Source of the DNA: Amphibalanus amphitrite
Lineage: Eukaryota > Arthropoda > Thecostraca > Balanomorpha > Balanidae
DNA length: 64,000 nucleotides
Assembly: GCF_019059575.1 (NCBI RefSeq)
Contig: NW_024881966.1
Span: forward strand, 372,001-436,000
Reading direction: 5' to 3'
A program made the position numbers and the translations under genes. The notes under the pieces are model-generated. The model worked only from the letters and a program-made list of their open reading frames with translations, ran no database searches and was not told where the DNA came from. Positions within the stretch are counted from its first letter, which is position 1; every line of letters starts with the position of its first letter. This document shows positions 44,811 to 56,489 of this stretch, piece by piece.

Positions 44811-46750
44811 GCCACTCTGATTCCGGGCAAAACTGTCAGATCAGTGACCGGGCCGACTCCGACTGCGACTCCGCAGTCTTGAGAAGGGCTCACCATATAA
44901 GTGATTTAGGTAGGTACGTGAAAAAATGTCAAATATAACTATGTAATAATGTTTTCTTGCGTTTCACCGACTTTAAAGGTGCTCTTTCGTTATATGGCCT
45001 TATTTTTCAAATTGACGCAGAATTGGTAGGGGTATTTTGGCACCTGTGACCTGAACCTTATTAACCTTCACACCTGCGTTTTTCGAGAATAGTTCCTTGA
45101 TGCCAAGTGGGCTTTCCTACTTCCGCATTTTATAAGTAGTTAAAGCGGCCGATCGCGGTTAAACTTTCAGTACCCTAGAGTTGATCAATTTTACACCTAC
45201 CCTGAAATTTTCATGACCCTGACCCGAATGACCTTTGACCTGCGACCTGTTTCTCGAGACTATGTTAGGCCGGATACGCGATTCGGTAATGTTAGCTCAC
45301 ATTATCCGCACGTTTTGCCTTTTTGTGGTTGTAAACGTTCAAACATGTGAAATGATTTTGGGTCCATGCATTATGGTGGGTGTCAAGGTCACATGAAGGT
45401 CAGGTCAAGGTTATTGATCTATGATGAACTGGCTCACTTTTCGAATTTGGCATGTTTTGAAGGTAGGTTTCGGAACTAATTTCGAATTAAGCCCCCATTT
45501 GAATATTTATGAAGTAGTTTTGGTGTTTTCGTAACATGTTGCGAAGCTGTCATTGGTGGTTGATACCTACTATGGAATATGGATAGCCGGCAGACCGCCT
45601 GCTGGTTGACCTGACCTGACCCGACCTGATATAAATGCATAAAGACGTCATCTATGATCGAATAACATGAACTTCTTGATCAGCGCTCGGGGAAATCCGA
45701 TGTCAACCTTGTTTTACGGAGTTCTAGCAGGTCCCGATTTTCCTGCCCTTTATTTACTATTATTATTATTATTATTATTTTTAATAATAATTGATTATTG
45801 TACTTGGCTATTGACTTGACCTGGAAGGTCAACCAATGACCAAGTACCTTGAAATAGGGTATCATCGGGCTCCTCTCGTCACGAGCAACATGTTTTTTTT
45901 TTTTAGCAAACCTCTAACTCGATTAGAGACCGAACGGCAGGGGGGGGGGGGGTCCAACGAACCTGCGTTAAACGCTGGCAAAACGTCAATTCGGGCTGGG
46001 GTTGAAAATAACATTGCTGCTTATTTCTCCTCAGAATGATCCATTCGCACCCGAAATCACACTACACTGTCCGCACTGTCTGTCACTCCACGAGACAATA
46101 TGTAGATGGAGGGCGGAAACGAAAGGAGCATGTCCTTCCTGGGTGACTGGTGAAGTGGACTGGTTTACTGGACTGCACTGGTTTAGGTGGCCTGGCCCAC
46201 CGGGACTCTCCCGTACGAACGGGATGGGCTCAGTAATTGCGGCGCACCTGGCGGCGGTCGACTCAGCCCGATGTCTCACTCCAACCCTTTCATCCTATAG
46301 TCGTCGAGTACCTACTCTTATAACTTATTGCACCGAAACTACCAAATCCAACAAAACAAGTGTAGTCCCTAAAGATGTTGGTGGCTGGTAATATATTGTG
46401 GACTATATGAGCATGTTAAGCTGAAGCGGAGGTTCACTTTTTCACTAATTTGACTCTTGGCCTGCGCTCCCCCTCCAGTGGCACGTTTTCAGTTCCACGG
46501 GGGGGGGGGGGGGTTGGTCACAGCCGGCCGATTATGTCCGGATAGTGTCTGAGTATGACAAGTGGTGCCTGATTTGCAAGGCCTTATCATCAAGCTGTGG
46601 TCGGTTAAGATGATAACGTTTGCGCATACGCAAAACATAACTTGCGGGAATTCATGTTGGTTTGCCACTGTGAATATGACAATTATGTTTAACATCTACT
46701 AGATCTGATCTGAATCATGCTTTTCCTCGGATAATCGAGACTCCCGCTGC
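44811..46750. other. AGGTCA-family repeat and simple sequence, no gene
   Basis: 45030-45960 belongs to the dispersed AGGTCA/TGACCT family; GACCAAGTACCTTGAAATAG near 45838 mirrors 34690. An ATT microsatellite lies at about 45758-45780 and G-runs at 45940-45952 and 46499-46513. Short open frames have no recognised domain. Confidence 0.45.
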
Positions 46751-49259
46751 GCGTTAGTGGATCAGTGTGTGCCGTCTGTTCGTTTTGCCGCCACTGTGCG
46801 CTGTTTGGTCGTGCTAGTGACGCGGTGACTGATACCCACAGTGCGGCGTTGCGCGGCGTCCGGCCCGGCCCGGTCCGGCCGGCTCTACACCCGTGTCGGT
46901 ACGTCCACAGGCACGAGACAATGGCATACCGTGCTTTGTGGGTGCTCCTCATTGACTTCGTTTGTCAAACGCTGGATATTATATGCATTGTGGTGCTCTA
47001 CGATTAATCGCGCAATTATATGCATTTGTTACATGATCGCTCAGGTAACCACATAAACCTCTTTTGTTGTCTACCCTATTGCAGCTTCCAATGCGTGGTC
47101 ATAGTATAATGGTAAATGTTAACGTAATTTATGCCAACTTCAGCCTTCCCAAGTCCAACAGCGCGATGGACTTTTGTATTGGGTATGTATTTTCTTTTGT
47201 CAGCTCACCATTCGGCCAACAGTCGGCTAGGCGCATGAAAGGATTCGTCGCTAAAACCAGCAATCATTGCATTTATGCGGCGCTCGGACATTTCTTCCCG
47301 GGGTGGGGTGTGTAGACCGGGGTGTAGACCGTCCTTCACGGGGTGTAGAAGACCGCCCTGCCTGACGGCTGGCCCTGCCCAGGAGGCGATGTTGTACTCG
47401 AACCTGAGGGCCAGATATTCGGTCTTATTCTGATTTGTCTGCTATGTCGTTCGCCGTCCGTCTGTTGTGTTATATTGACAGTGTTCTGACCTGACGAGTG
47501 GTGGCACGACTCGAACGGCGTGTCTGTGGCGTGTCTGTACCCCTGTGTCTGTGCACCTCTCTGCACTCTCCAGATCGTCAGTTCGGCGTGCGCGTCAGGT
47601 ACGCCACCTATACGGGACTACACTGCGCGTTTCCAGTCCGGCTCGGCTCGCGGTGCAGTGCGCCACTGCTCGTCGCTGAACGGTGGATCGTCGCGCCGCT
47701 GCAACCTTCTCTCACAGCTGCTCACCGCTGCCCTTACCATCACATCCGCGCACTTCACCCTGGACGTCAAAGGACACTCCGTATAGCTTACCTCATCAAA
47801 AGGCTTTGAAGGTTGCCAAATAAAGTTTAGTTATAGCTTTGTGTACGGACACGTAAATAGACGAAACGACACTTCTGACTTGAGTAAGAGACGAAGTGCA
47901 TGTGTGAAAGTGTGCCTTCTTATCTTATAACAAATTATCATTTTCTAGTCATTTCGAAGGGACCATGTTTCCAGCAATCTCCACTCTAACGCTGTCCTCG
48001 CCCTTTTCCCCCAAGATGGACAATTCTCGAACGTGCGTTCAGCGTGCTCGGTCTCTTGATTATTCGTATCTGTGCGTATCGAGATGGCCATGGAAGCCAA
48101 TCGTTTTGCAACCAGAAACAAAAATACTGTAAAAGCGGCGTCGGCTACCCGTGTACCTTTCGTAGGTGTCGCTTCACTGTTTCATGCGCATCGAGCCAAA
48201 CTTCGTGTGTAAATATCGGCACAAAACGTGCATTGCAATGCATTTGCCGAGGTGCATATGTAAAGTGAATGCCTGTGCCTCGTCGATTCGACATAGTGAT
48301 TGGACGCTTGTATTGTTTTTGTATTTGTGTCTGTCGCCTTTTCGATGAACACTTTCAAAAAAAAAGGCCGCTAAAATGCCCTGGCACTGGCCGCCGCTCA
48401 GGTAAGGTTGAAGAAACTACCGTACGGAAATAAGATGGAAGGGAGGTGGTTGAAGTGCACGAGGAGGGGGAGGGGAGGGTTGGGTATGGGTGGAGAGACC
48501 GGACTCAATGTTCAGGGTTGTTAGGCTGTGTGGGTGTGTCATTGCCCGGTTCCGATATGATGCCCGCCCTTCCGGGCCTGGGAGGGGGAGGGAAGATTCT
48601 GTTCCGGGAGGGAGGGTATTGCGTCCCGGGGATAAGTGAGGGTCACCGGGGACAGGATCTGTGGAATCATTCGTGGTCAGGGTAGAGGATTGAGCCGGGA
48701 TGATCCAAGACTGGGTAGTGGTTTCGCGGCGGTTGGCGGGTGCCCGTCTTGATGAAAACTGGGGACGCTGATGCCGCGACACCGGGTAACACGGTTGGTG
48801 AGGGGATATAGCGGTCAGCGGAGATCCTACTGGCCGGACGAGCCACAAATTTTGGAGGGGTGGGTGGGGGGGGGGGGTATAATTGCATCATTTCTGACCT
48901 GGGTGACCGAGTCCTCCAGATATCGGCCTGTCTTCTAACCCTCCGATTGCATGCGTTTTATTCGAGCCGGTAAGTATGGAACGCGATGTCACAAGTCACA
49001 CCTCACAAGTAGGTATATCAATCGGGTTGGTTTTCGAAGGTGCCTTCTGAATCCCATTCGTTGATTGAAATGGGGATAGCGGGACAGCTGACTGACCTCG
49101 GGCAGTCAGTGGATTGACCTCTGGTTAGGGTTGAGGATACAGTCTGTGCACCGTGACCTCATCGGGGTAGGGATACGTTAAGTGGTCTTTCGAGGGTGGC
49201 GGTCGGCTGGGTGTGACAAGGTCAGTTCAGCGGTCAGCCGACCGTATCAGACCATCGGG
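46750..49259. other. Stretch with possible promoter, no gene defined
   Basis: 46780-46910 is GC- and CpG-rich and could be a first, untranslated exon for the plus-strand gene whose ATG is at 52170; this is a guess from position. 48420-48860 is G-rich with GGGAGGG-type simple repeats. No coding exon was recognised. Confidence 0.35.
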
Positions 49260-50190
49260 AAGAGATTGCTCTCAGCTGAGGTAGAGAGGTCAGGGTAGGG
49301 GTAGATGAGGGTGACCTCAGATGTTCAGGGATAGATGTGGGTGACCGCAGGTAGAGGTCAGGTGGTGAGGGTGACCTCAGGTTTAGGTTAAGATGAGGGT
49401 AGCTGAAGGTGACCAAGTGAACAGGGGTAGCTTTCGGTGACCTTAGGTTGAGGTCAGGGGGTGGCCGGGTTTGACCTCAGGTCGAGGTCAGGTGGTGAGG
49501 GTGACCTCAGGTTGAGGCCAGGATGAGGGTAGCTGAGGGTGACCTCTGGTGGGTAGGGATAGCTAGAGGCAATCTTGGGTTGGGGGCACGGTGTGGTTAG
49601 GTGAGTGTGACCTCAGGTCGAGGTCAGGGTAGCTAAGTGTTACCTCAGGTTGAGGCCAGGGTGGGAGTAGCTGAGGATTATCTCAGGTTGAGGGGTAGTG
49701 TAGGTGACATCAGGTTGAAGTCATGGTTGAGGTAACTGAGTGTGACTTGAGGTTGAGGTCAGAGTGGGAGAGACTGGTTGTGGCTTCAGGTTAAGGTCAT
49801 TGTGAGGGTAGCTAAGGGTGACCTCAGGTGGTGACAGGTTGAGGTCAAGTTGGGGGCAGCTGAGGGCGGTCCCAATTTGAGGTCAGGAGGGTGGGGGTGA
49901 CCTCGGGCGTGGGTGAGTGTATTCGGATGACCTCAGGTTGAGGTTAGGGGGTGGCTGAGCGTGACCTCGAAAAGGAGGGTATACCAATTGAGGGTGACCT
50001 CATGTTGAGGTCAGAGGGTTAGATTGGGCGTCGACAGATTGAGGTCAGAGTAGGGTGAATCTGAGGGGGGAGGGGTAGCTGAGGTGACCTCAGATTGAGG
50101 TCAGGTGATCAGATTGGGGGGAGGGGACAGATGAGGTGACTTCTGGATGAGGTCAATGTGGATTACAGTCAGCTGTCTGTGACCTTAGGT
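49260..50190. repeat. ~1-kb degenerate minisatellite of AGGTCA/TGACCT half-sites
   Basis: Repeated units of about 35-50 bp follow the plan GAGGTCAGGGTGGGGGTAGC, then TGAGGGTGACCTCAGGTT. More than twenty units are visible by eye, each with an AGGTCA on one strand and a TGACCT on the other, often as TGACCT-N7-AGGTCA. No frame is conserved. Confidence 0.8.
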
Positions 50191-52152
50191 CAGTGTGGCG
50201 GCTAGTGACCTGTATGACCTCGGGGTGGTTCTCGGGTGGCTGTCACCTGACCGGGCTGTGTGGGTCAGTGCGGGTCACTGTTTATCTGTCCTCCGTTCAG
50301 CGCTACCCTGGCAGCGACACAGTAATGACACTGCAGCATAGGGCAGGGCGGGCACCTTTTATAACGGTCTGGCCCTTCGGCTTTATGCATTATCCTATTG
50401 GTCATTTAGGCTGACCGTCCGCCTGTCCATCCGCTGTTACAATACCCGTCGTAAATTACAAATAATTGCGAGTTTGGGCCATTACAATAGCTTTTTGACG
50501 CTGGAATGGCAGACATTTGTCTCTGGCGTAATACCTACCGTGTGTTTTTGAACAGCCTGTGATTTGCGATGTGACAAGCGAGTTGATGTGCGTTCCCGGT
50601 AATGTCGTTTTTCGAAGTGGCGAGCTTTTAGCCTTGCGGTGCATACCAGACGCGCCACACCCGATCCGTGATCACGGAATGTTCGCACGGGCCGTGCCCG
50701 TTCCGTGTCGACTGTAGCACCCCCTATCCCCCTCCCTGATCACGACTGCCGCGCCCACCCGTCTGTATCGCCAGCTCGGCACGATTGTAAGACTTGCGTA
50801 CCGAGCGCCGGGCTACGTTTTGCTGTGAATGTTTTTGTTCCTTGATAGGGACGAAGAGTTATTTCGCTGGATGTGTTTTACTGTATATGTTCCCTATGAC
50901 GGTCAAATGCTGGTTGCGTGAGATATAGCAGCATTAGCAGCAGCTCTGGCAGTATTGTCATTTGTAAGCACGCGTCTCAACTGTGGGCATGCGTGAGCTC
51001 TCCATGGGCACTGAAAGGCACTCGACCGCTGTGAGTCCTACCGGTTCTCCTGTGTACCGCCACTGGGGTCATTGGGAATTGGGGTTTTTATCCCTTGGTG
51101 CGATCTGTAAATACTTATCGACGTGTTCGGCCGCGCGGTGTAATGTGTGTCGTCTTATTCATCTGTCGCTGGCCACCGCTGGCATCCACGGCCACATCCG
51201 CTTTATGTGACGCATTCGTTTTATTGTTTCGTGCGCGCTGATTTTATGAACAAGTGTGACATAACTCGTGTGTTACTTTTGTAACTTCCTGTAAGTTGGT
51301 GCCTACCTGCCGGTCTAGCTTTCAGGTCTCGCTGTTGTACCAGGGAGATGTTGCGCTATGTCGCATCTGTACCGATTTAAACTATACGGCACCATATCGG
51401 ACTCCCGTGCCTACCCCGCCCTCTTGGGGTCGTTCGTTCGTTCGTTCGCTCGTTCGTTTGTTCGTTCGTTCGCTCGCTCGTTCGTTTGTTCGTTCATCCA
51501 TTTGTCGGGAGTAGGCCGAGTGAATCCATCGAGAATGTATCGATGGATGTAATGATACACGTAGCACCATTATTCACAATGGGCGTGGCTGGTTGTAACG
51601 ACTATGTGGTATCTAAATGGCTTAGGATATATGAATTAGAGATCGATGTAGCCCTACCTAATTACCTACTGCGTGGCCTCAATCGCTTATGCGAAATGTT
51701 TGCGTGGATAATTGATGGTAAGACGTCATGAGCCATGTGTCAGTCTTTTAGTCGTTATTAGCTTGGAGAAGATGAGTGGTGTCTGATCGCAGAAGATCGA
51801 TTTATTTTTAAGCCTTGTCCACACTATTGGCAAAACGGGACCGGCGTGATAGAATTTTCTTCCGAAATGTGTACTGTTTTGGAAGTAGGTATTATGCTTT
51901 GTCTGGTAACCCAGCGACCTTCACGTTTCTGGAATTCATGCTCAAGCACCCTTGCCTGAGCGAGCCTCATAGATCCGGTCAGCTGCTGCTGCAACACGGG
52001 ACACTGCCGATCATCCTTGTCCTCTTCTTTATTTCACTCTGATAGTGATCTCAATTTTATCGCACGGTGTACCCTCAAGACCTGTCTTTATTCTCAATGG
52101 GACCCGATCGACCCTCCTGCAGACCAGTCTGACCTCGTGTTTCTCCCTCGCA
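50191..52152. other. Stretch upstream of the 52170 start
   Basis: No coding exon recognised. A TTCG microsatellite lies at 51427-51497. A CTCCCTCGCAG acceptor ends at 52153, so a spliced 5' untranslated exon lies somewhere upstream. Confidence 0.4.
51427..51497. repeat. (GTTC)n microsatellite
   Basis: About 17 copies of GTTC with a few GCTC and GTTT variants. Confidence 0.85.
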
Positions 52153-52169
52153 GGGCCCGCTAGGTCGTC

Positions 52170-52956
52170 ATGTCAAACACGACGATCGTAGGCGAGGATG
52201 ACGTCACGCCGTCCCCGGCGGCGGCGGCCGATGACGGCATGGGTTCGAGCCAGAACGCCATCATCATCGTCATGGACGACGCCACGGGTCAGACGCAGGA
52301 GATTGACGCCGCCACCATGCAGCAGCTCATCAGTGAGTGGAGGATGTCGGGTGTGCAGAGTCGTGATGGACGTAGAAGATGTGTCGCTGTGACGGACGAA
52401 AGGGACGTGTCTAGCTGTGACGGACGAGAGGGACGAGGCCAGCTGTGACGGAAGAGGGGGACGTGACTCGTTGTGACGGACATGACGGCGATAACGGACG
52501 TCCGACGTGACGAATAGGACTGACGTGCATGGCTGTGACGGACGCCAAATGCGGATCAATGGCTTACGTCAGTTGTCACGAAGAGAGCTGGTGGGACAGG
52601 TTTTGCCACTACATTTATTTACGTGCACGAATGTGCGACCTGCCAAATGTTTTTGTTGTATCGAAGTATACTGGCAGCATGGATGAGATAACAGCTCATG
52701 CGTGGGATGTATTAATTCATCCATGCTGGCAGTATGTAGGATTTGGTCTTTCGTTTCACTTTGCTGTTACTCCACCACCTGTGCCGTGCCGCCCGGTCTG
52801 ACGGGTTCTGTGCTGACCCGCGCCACTCTGTGTCCACAGCGAGTAACCCGGGCGCGGTGAACATTGTCAGCATCAGCCCGGACTCACTGCAGCCGGCGGC
52901 GGCGGACGCGGCCGACCCCGTCACCGAACAGCTGCCGGCGCAGGACGCCGACCTCA
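52170..52956 (+). CDS. N-terminal two exons of an unrecognised acidic, Ala-rich protein
   Basis: Exon 1 is 52170-52332, exon 2 is 52840-52956. Both end in A followed by GTGAGT, and the phases (1, then 1) agree. Together they encode 93 codons: MSNTTIVGEDDVTPSPAAAA, then SSQNAIIIVMDDATGQTQEI, DAATMQQLI, and in exon 2 NPGAVNIVSISPDSLQ with an acidic tail. A splice acceptor 17 bases before the ATG indicates a 5' untranslated exon. The composition (Asp/Glu/Gln, short hydrophobic patches such as AIIIVMDD and VNIVSI) resembles activation regions of transcription factors, but I recognise no family and no DNA-binding domain is visible. Downstream exons were not found; a TACCCG microsatellite begins 14 bases after exon 2. 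Confidence 0.6.
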
Positions 52957-52969
52957 GTGAGTACCGCAG

Positions 52970-53052
52970 CCCGTACCCGTACCCGTACCCGTGCCCGTAC
53001 CCGTACCCGTACCCGTACCCGTACCCGTACCCGTACCCGTACCCGTGCCCGT
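52970..53052. repeat. (TACCCG)n microsatellite
   Basis: About 13 hexamers TACCCG with a few TGCCCG variants, just inside an intron. Confidence 0.9.
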
Positions 53053-53129
53053 ACTCGTATCCGTCTTTGTTCGACTTGTGTCCGCCAGAGGGTGAGAGTA
53101 CCTGACGCAGCGTTAACTCACATGCTGAT

Positions 53130-53960
53130 GGCTCTTGGTCATTTTCAATGTCAGGTCAAATGTCAGGTCGCCAGAGATCATCAAAGGTCGAATTTTGTAT
53201 ATTTCAACAACTATCGAAATACCTGACGCATAACTCGGGAACCAATAGAGCTACAGCGCCTCGGAAATGCGCATTCGATAGCTCTTTCACAGGCGTTTCT
53301 GAACATTGTTCTCGGTGTTGACGTCAGGTCAACGGGTTAGCCTCCAGAGGGCAAAAACTAAAGTATCCGTTTTTACTAAAAATGTTTTTTTCTGTAATAA
53401 CTTTTGATTCAATTCAAGAGAGCCACGACATTACTTTTGCCACCATCATGCTCCTCTCATCGAGACGCGTCGAATGAACTATTAGTTAGCTTTGACAGGC
53501 CATTTTGAAAAGTTGACCTCGGGTCAAGGTCATGACCTGACCGGAACGGGTCATACTGCATATCAATAGATCCGTATCGTCGAGCTGAACACATCTGACG
53601 TGTTTTCTTCACCCCGCTCAAGCACGTCTCTATCAAAAGTTACAAGTTGAACTGCTGCACCGGTGACCTTTCATGACCTAAGATGATCTCAAGGGCACAC
53701 AGAGGGGTCGCGGGTGCAATTTTCCGATTCAGTGTGTCATGCTTACTAATAAGCCCATGTTTGAGAGTGTTTAAAACGATATTCGTCCAAAAGAGGCGCA
53801 TTTCATTTTTCCCTCGTTGACTTATAAGATAGGTCGGAAAATTGACCTGACCTTAGGTCACAGATATAAAAAATCCAAGATATACATTTTACAAGTACTA
53901 TCAATCGCTGAAAGTTTCAAAGCAATCGTTCAGTCGATGAAGCTGCAACGAGCCTAGTGT
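53130..53960. repeat. Interspersed AGGTCA-family repeat, copy 1
   Basis: Matches 55320-56120 in the same orientation, for example GGTCAGGTC-CCAGAGATCA, CGTCCAAAAGAGGCGC, CTGAAAGTTTCAAAG. It is full of GGTCATGACCTGACC-like palindromic half-sites. No frame. Confidence 0.7.
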
Positions 53961-54140
53961 CACACTCAGCGTTTCCGCTTGTTTCTTATTGAACAAACAT
54001 TACCAGGAACGAAAGAAATCAACATTTGTTGAACAGCATTGCATTATGCAGATATTCTACAGAAATTGAAAGCAAGGCCTTTGAACCTGCCAGCCCAATA
54101 TACACATCGTGGTGTTCGTTATATGTATATGTATACACTA

Positions 54141-55116
54141 TAGGGTGAAGTCGTATAAGAGTACGCACTTAGTGGATTTCTTGCTCTCATTTGTTTAATA
54201 TTTGAAAGAAAGAAATCGCAAATAGGGAATATTAAAGGTCACTGAATTAGCCATCAACCCATGGGGCAACGATCCTTCAGCGTAAATGGAAATGGTCTAA
54301 AACTGACATTTTCTGAACCGCTGCAGTTGCGTACTCATACCATATGGGGTGTGTAAGAGTACGCACGCCAGGCGGGTGGAGTACGCAAGCATATGAACAC
54401 ACACCTATACAGCTTGTACTGTCCAAATGCTTAACTTCAAACTCAGAAGGCATTTAAGTTAATTCTAGTATCCAAAAAGAAGAACATAAAATAAATCTTT
54501 CAAGTCTATAAATCAGGAAATAATCATGTCGTGTGTTTCTTTAAAAAAAATGCACAATCAAAAGGGAGAATAACCCGTATTTGGAAGAATTTCGGGTACG
54601 CATCTGCATCACAGTGCTCCATTGATGATATACCTACAAAACAAACGTCATTGAGCGATAGATTAATAATTTTATATTTCTGTATACTCGATTTAATGTA
54701 TAATTCTGCGTACTCTTACCCTCCTGAACAGTACGTCCTCTTACCGTACATGCAATTCGCGCACAAAACAACCCCGAAACGTTGTGCAAAACTTCGCAAA
54801 CAGAATATTGCACTGCACAGCATTTCCCCAGATAACCTCACAAGTTTCCCACAACAATCACGGAAATGTACCTTATCTCAACTGCCAAGTATCAAAATTA
54901 TTGTACCATACCATAATAATATCATAACGCTCGACAATAATATTCATCGCCTTAAACTCAACAGCGTCGCCGCTCAACGCCCACGTTCCGTTGGTGACAA
55001 GCACGCACTGGCGGCTTCATGTCACTTCATGAACTCGACAAACCCGCGTTGCTAAGCAACCGGAACAGCTGATGCGTACTCTTATCGCCCGCGTACTCTT
55101 ACCCGCCCTTACCCTA
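54141..55116. mobile_element. DNA element with TAGGGT ends and TAAGAGTACGC subterminal repeats
   Basis: The left end TAGGGTGAAGTCGTATAAGAG and right end CTTACCCGCCCTTACCCTA are imperfect inverted repeats. At least seven copies of (T)AAGAGTACGC or its complement sit at 54155, 54329, 54353, 54380, 54595, 54709, 55073 and 55091. It contains an AT-rich frame of 174 codons at 54531-55055 that matches nothing I know. Insertion separates the two AGGTCA-family copies. A TA target is likely. Confidence 0.75.
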
Positions 55117-55167
55117 CGTGCATCTCTTATCGGCGTCAATGCCATCCTAGCATTTTTTTTTAACCCG

Positions 55168-55310
55168 CGCGCCGCTGGGGCTCCTGGATTTCCACGCTTT
55201 GCTGGGAGTGTTTGTACACCCCCACCCCTCTAACTCGATTCCTGGGCCACGTAGCTATACGGGATAGGCAGTGTTCGAAAGATCGTCAAAATAATGACGA
55301 AATTACTTAG
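55168..55310. repeat. Left-end fragment of the TTAACCCGCG MITE family
   Basis: TTAACCCGCGCGCCGCTGGGG matches the left end at 23130. No right end was found before the next repeat at about 55320. Confidence 0.55.
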
Positions 55311-55319
55311 GCCACTATT

Positions 55320-56250
55320 TTGGTCAGGTCAAAGGTCAGGTCACCAGAGATCACCGAAGGACAAGTTTCGTAGATTTTCAGGTCGAATGTCGACAATTTC
55401 CGACAAATTGACGCATCACTCGGAAGCCAATAAAGCTACAGCCCTATTAGCTTTCTTTCTGAATAATTATCTCAGATTGGACCTTAGGTCAACGGCTTTT
55501 CCTGCAGGGGGCTAAAACTGCCAAAATATGTCTTTTTTGCGGAAAAAGTTTTTCTGCAATAACTTTTGACACAAACCTTGCAGGAGCTTACTTTTACCGG
55601 CATCGTGACTCGTGTTCCTCTCATCAAGGCGCATCGAATGAATTATAATTAATCAACTCAACGTTAAAACTTTAAAACTCAACTTTAAAAGTTGACGACA
55701 GGTCAAGGTCATGACCTGACCGAAAAAGGTCGTGTTGTATATCAGTCGATCCGTATGGTTGAGCTCAACACATCCAAGGTGTTTTCGTCGCTCTAGCACA
55801 CCTTTATCAAAAGTTATTCGCGAAAAACGGATAGATACCATTCGTGACTTGAGATGACCTCAGGGACATAAAGAGGGGTCACGGCCATGGGTGCGGTTTT
55901 CCAGTTCAGTTTGTCATGTTTACTTGTAATTCAGTGTTTGAGAGTGTTTAAAATGACGTTCGTCCAAAAGAGGCGCCTTTCAATTGGTAGAGGTCGCAAA
56001 ATTGACCTGACGTTAGGTCACCGATGTCGAAATTCCGAGATGTACATTTTTACATATTGCCGCTCTTACCAATCACTGAAAGTTTCAAAGTAATTGTTCA
56101 CTCGGTGTAGGTATAGCAGGCATCGAAACTTTTTCGAGGTGAGGTCACTTGACGTGAGCTGGTGACCTGACCTGGAGCGACCTCGGTCTGAAAATTTTGG
56201 CAACATATGCAGAAAAGATCTATGATAGGGTGTGCCGGCATCGAGATATT
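55320..56250. repeat. Interspersed AGGTCA-family repeat, copy 2
   Basis: Direct, diverged copy of 53130-53960, continuing to about 56250 with further GACCTGACCTGGAGCGACC-type half-sites. Confidence 0.7.
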
Positions 56251-56489
56251 TGCGCGAAGCCTGGTGGGGGGGAGGGGGGGTCAGACACCCTCTTCCCAGC
56301 AGGGTCCGGGTTAAGATTGTCTATCCGAATGGATTAGTGGGTGACTTGGACACACGGGTGCACTGCCGCGCCTAGCAGATCTTCTTGCGGGTGACAGCGT
56401 GGAGCCACCACCCGACAATGCCGACGCCCGGATCGCCGGTGATATTCACGGTCACATGATTCATATCAGTTCTCTGAGCGATGGTCGCG

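Noticed and set aside
46840..47790. Small gene made of several plus-strand frames of 70-100 codons
   Set aside because: No domain, poor splice support; more likely a promoter or untranslated region.
48417..48848. 143-codon Pro/Ser-rich minus-strand frame
   Set aside because: Falls on G-rich simple sequence, no conserved segment and no splice context.
54531..55055. 174-codon frame as a host gene
   Set aside because: It lies wholly inside a TIR element and has AT-driven composition; kept only as a possible element remnant.
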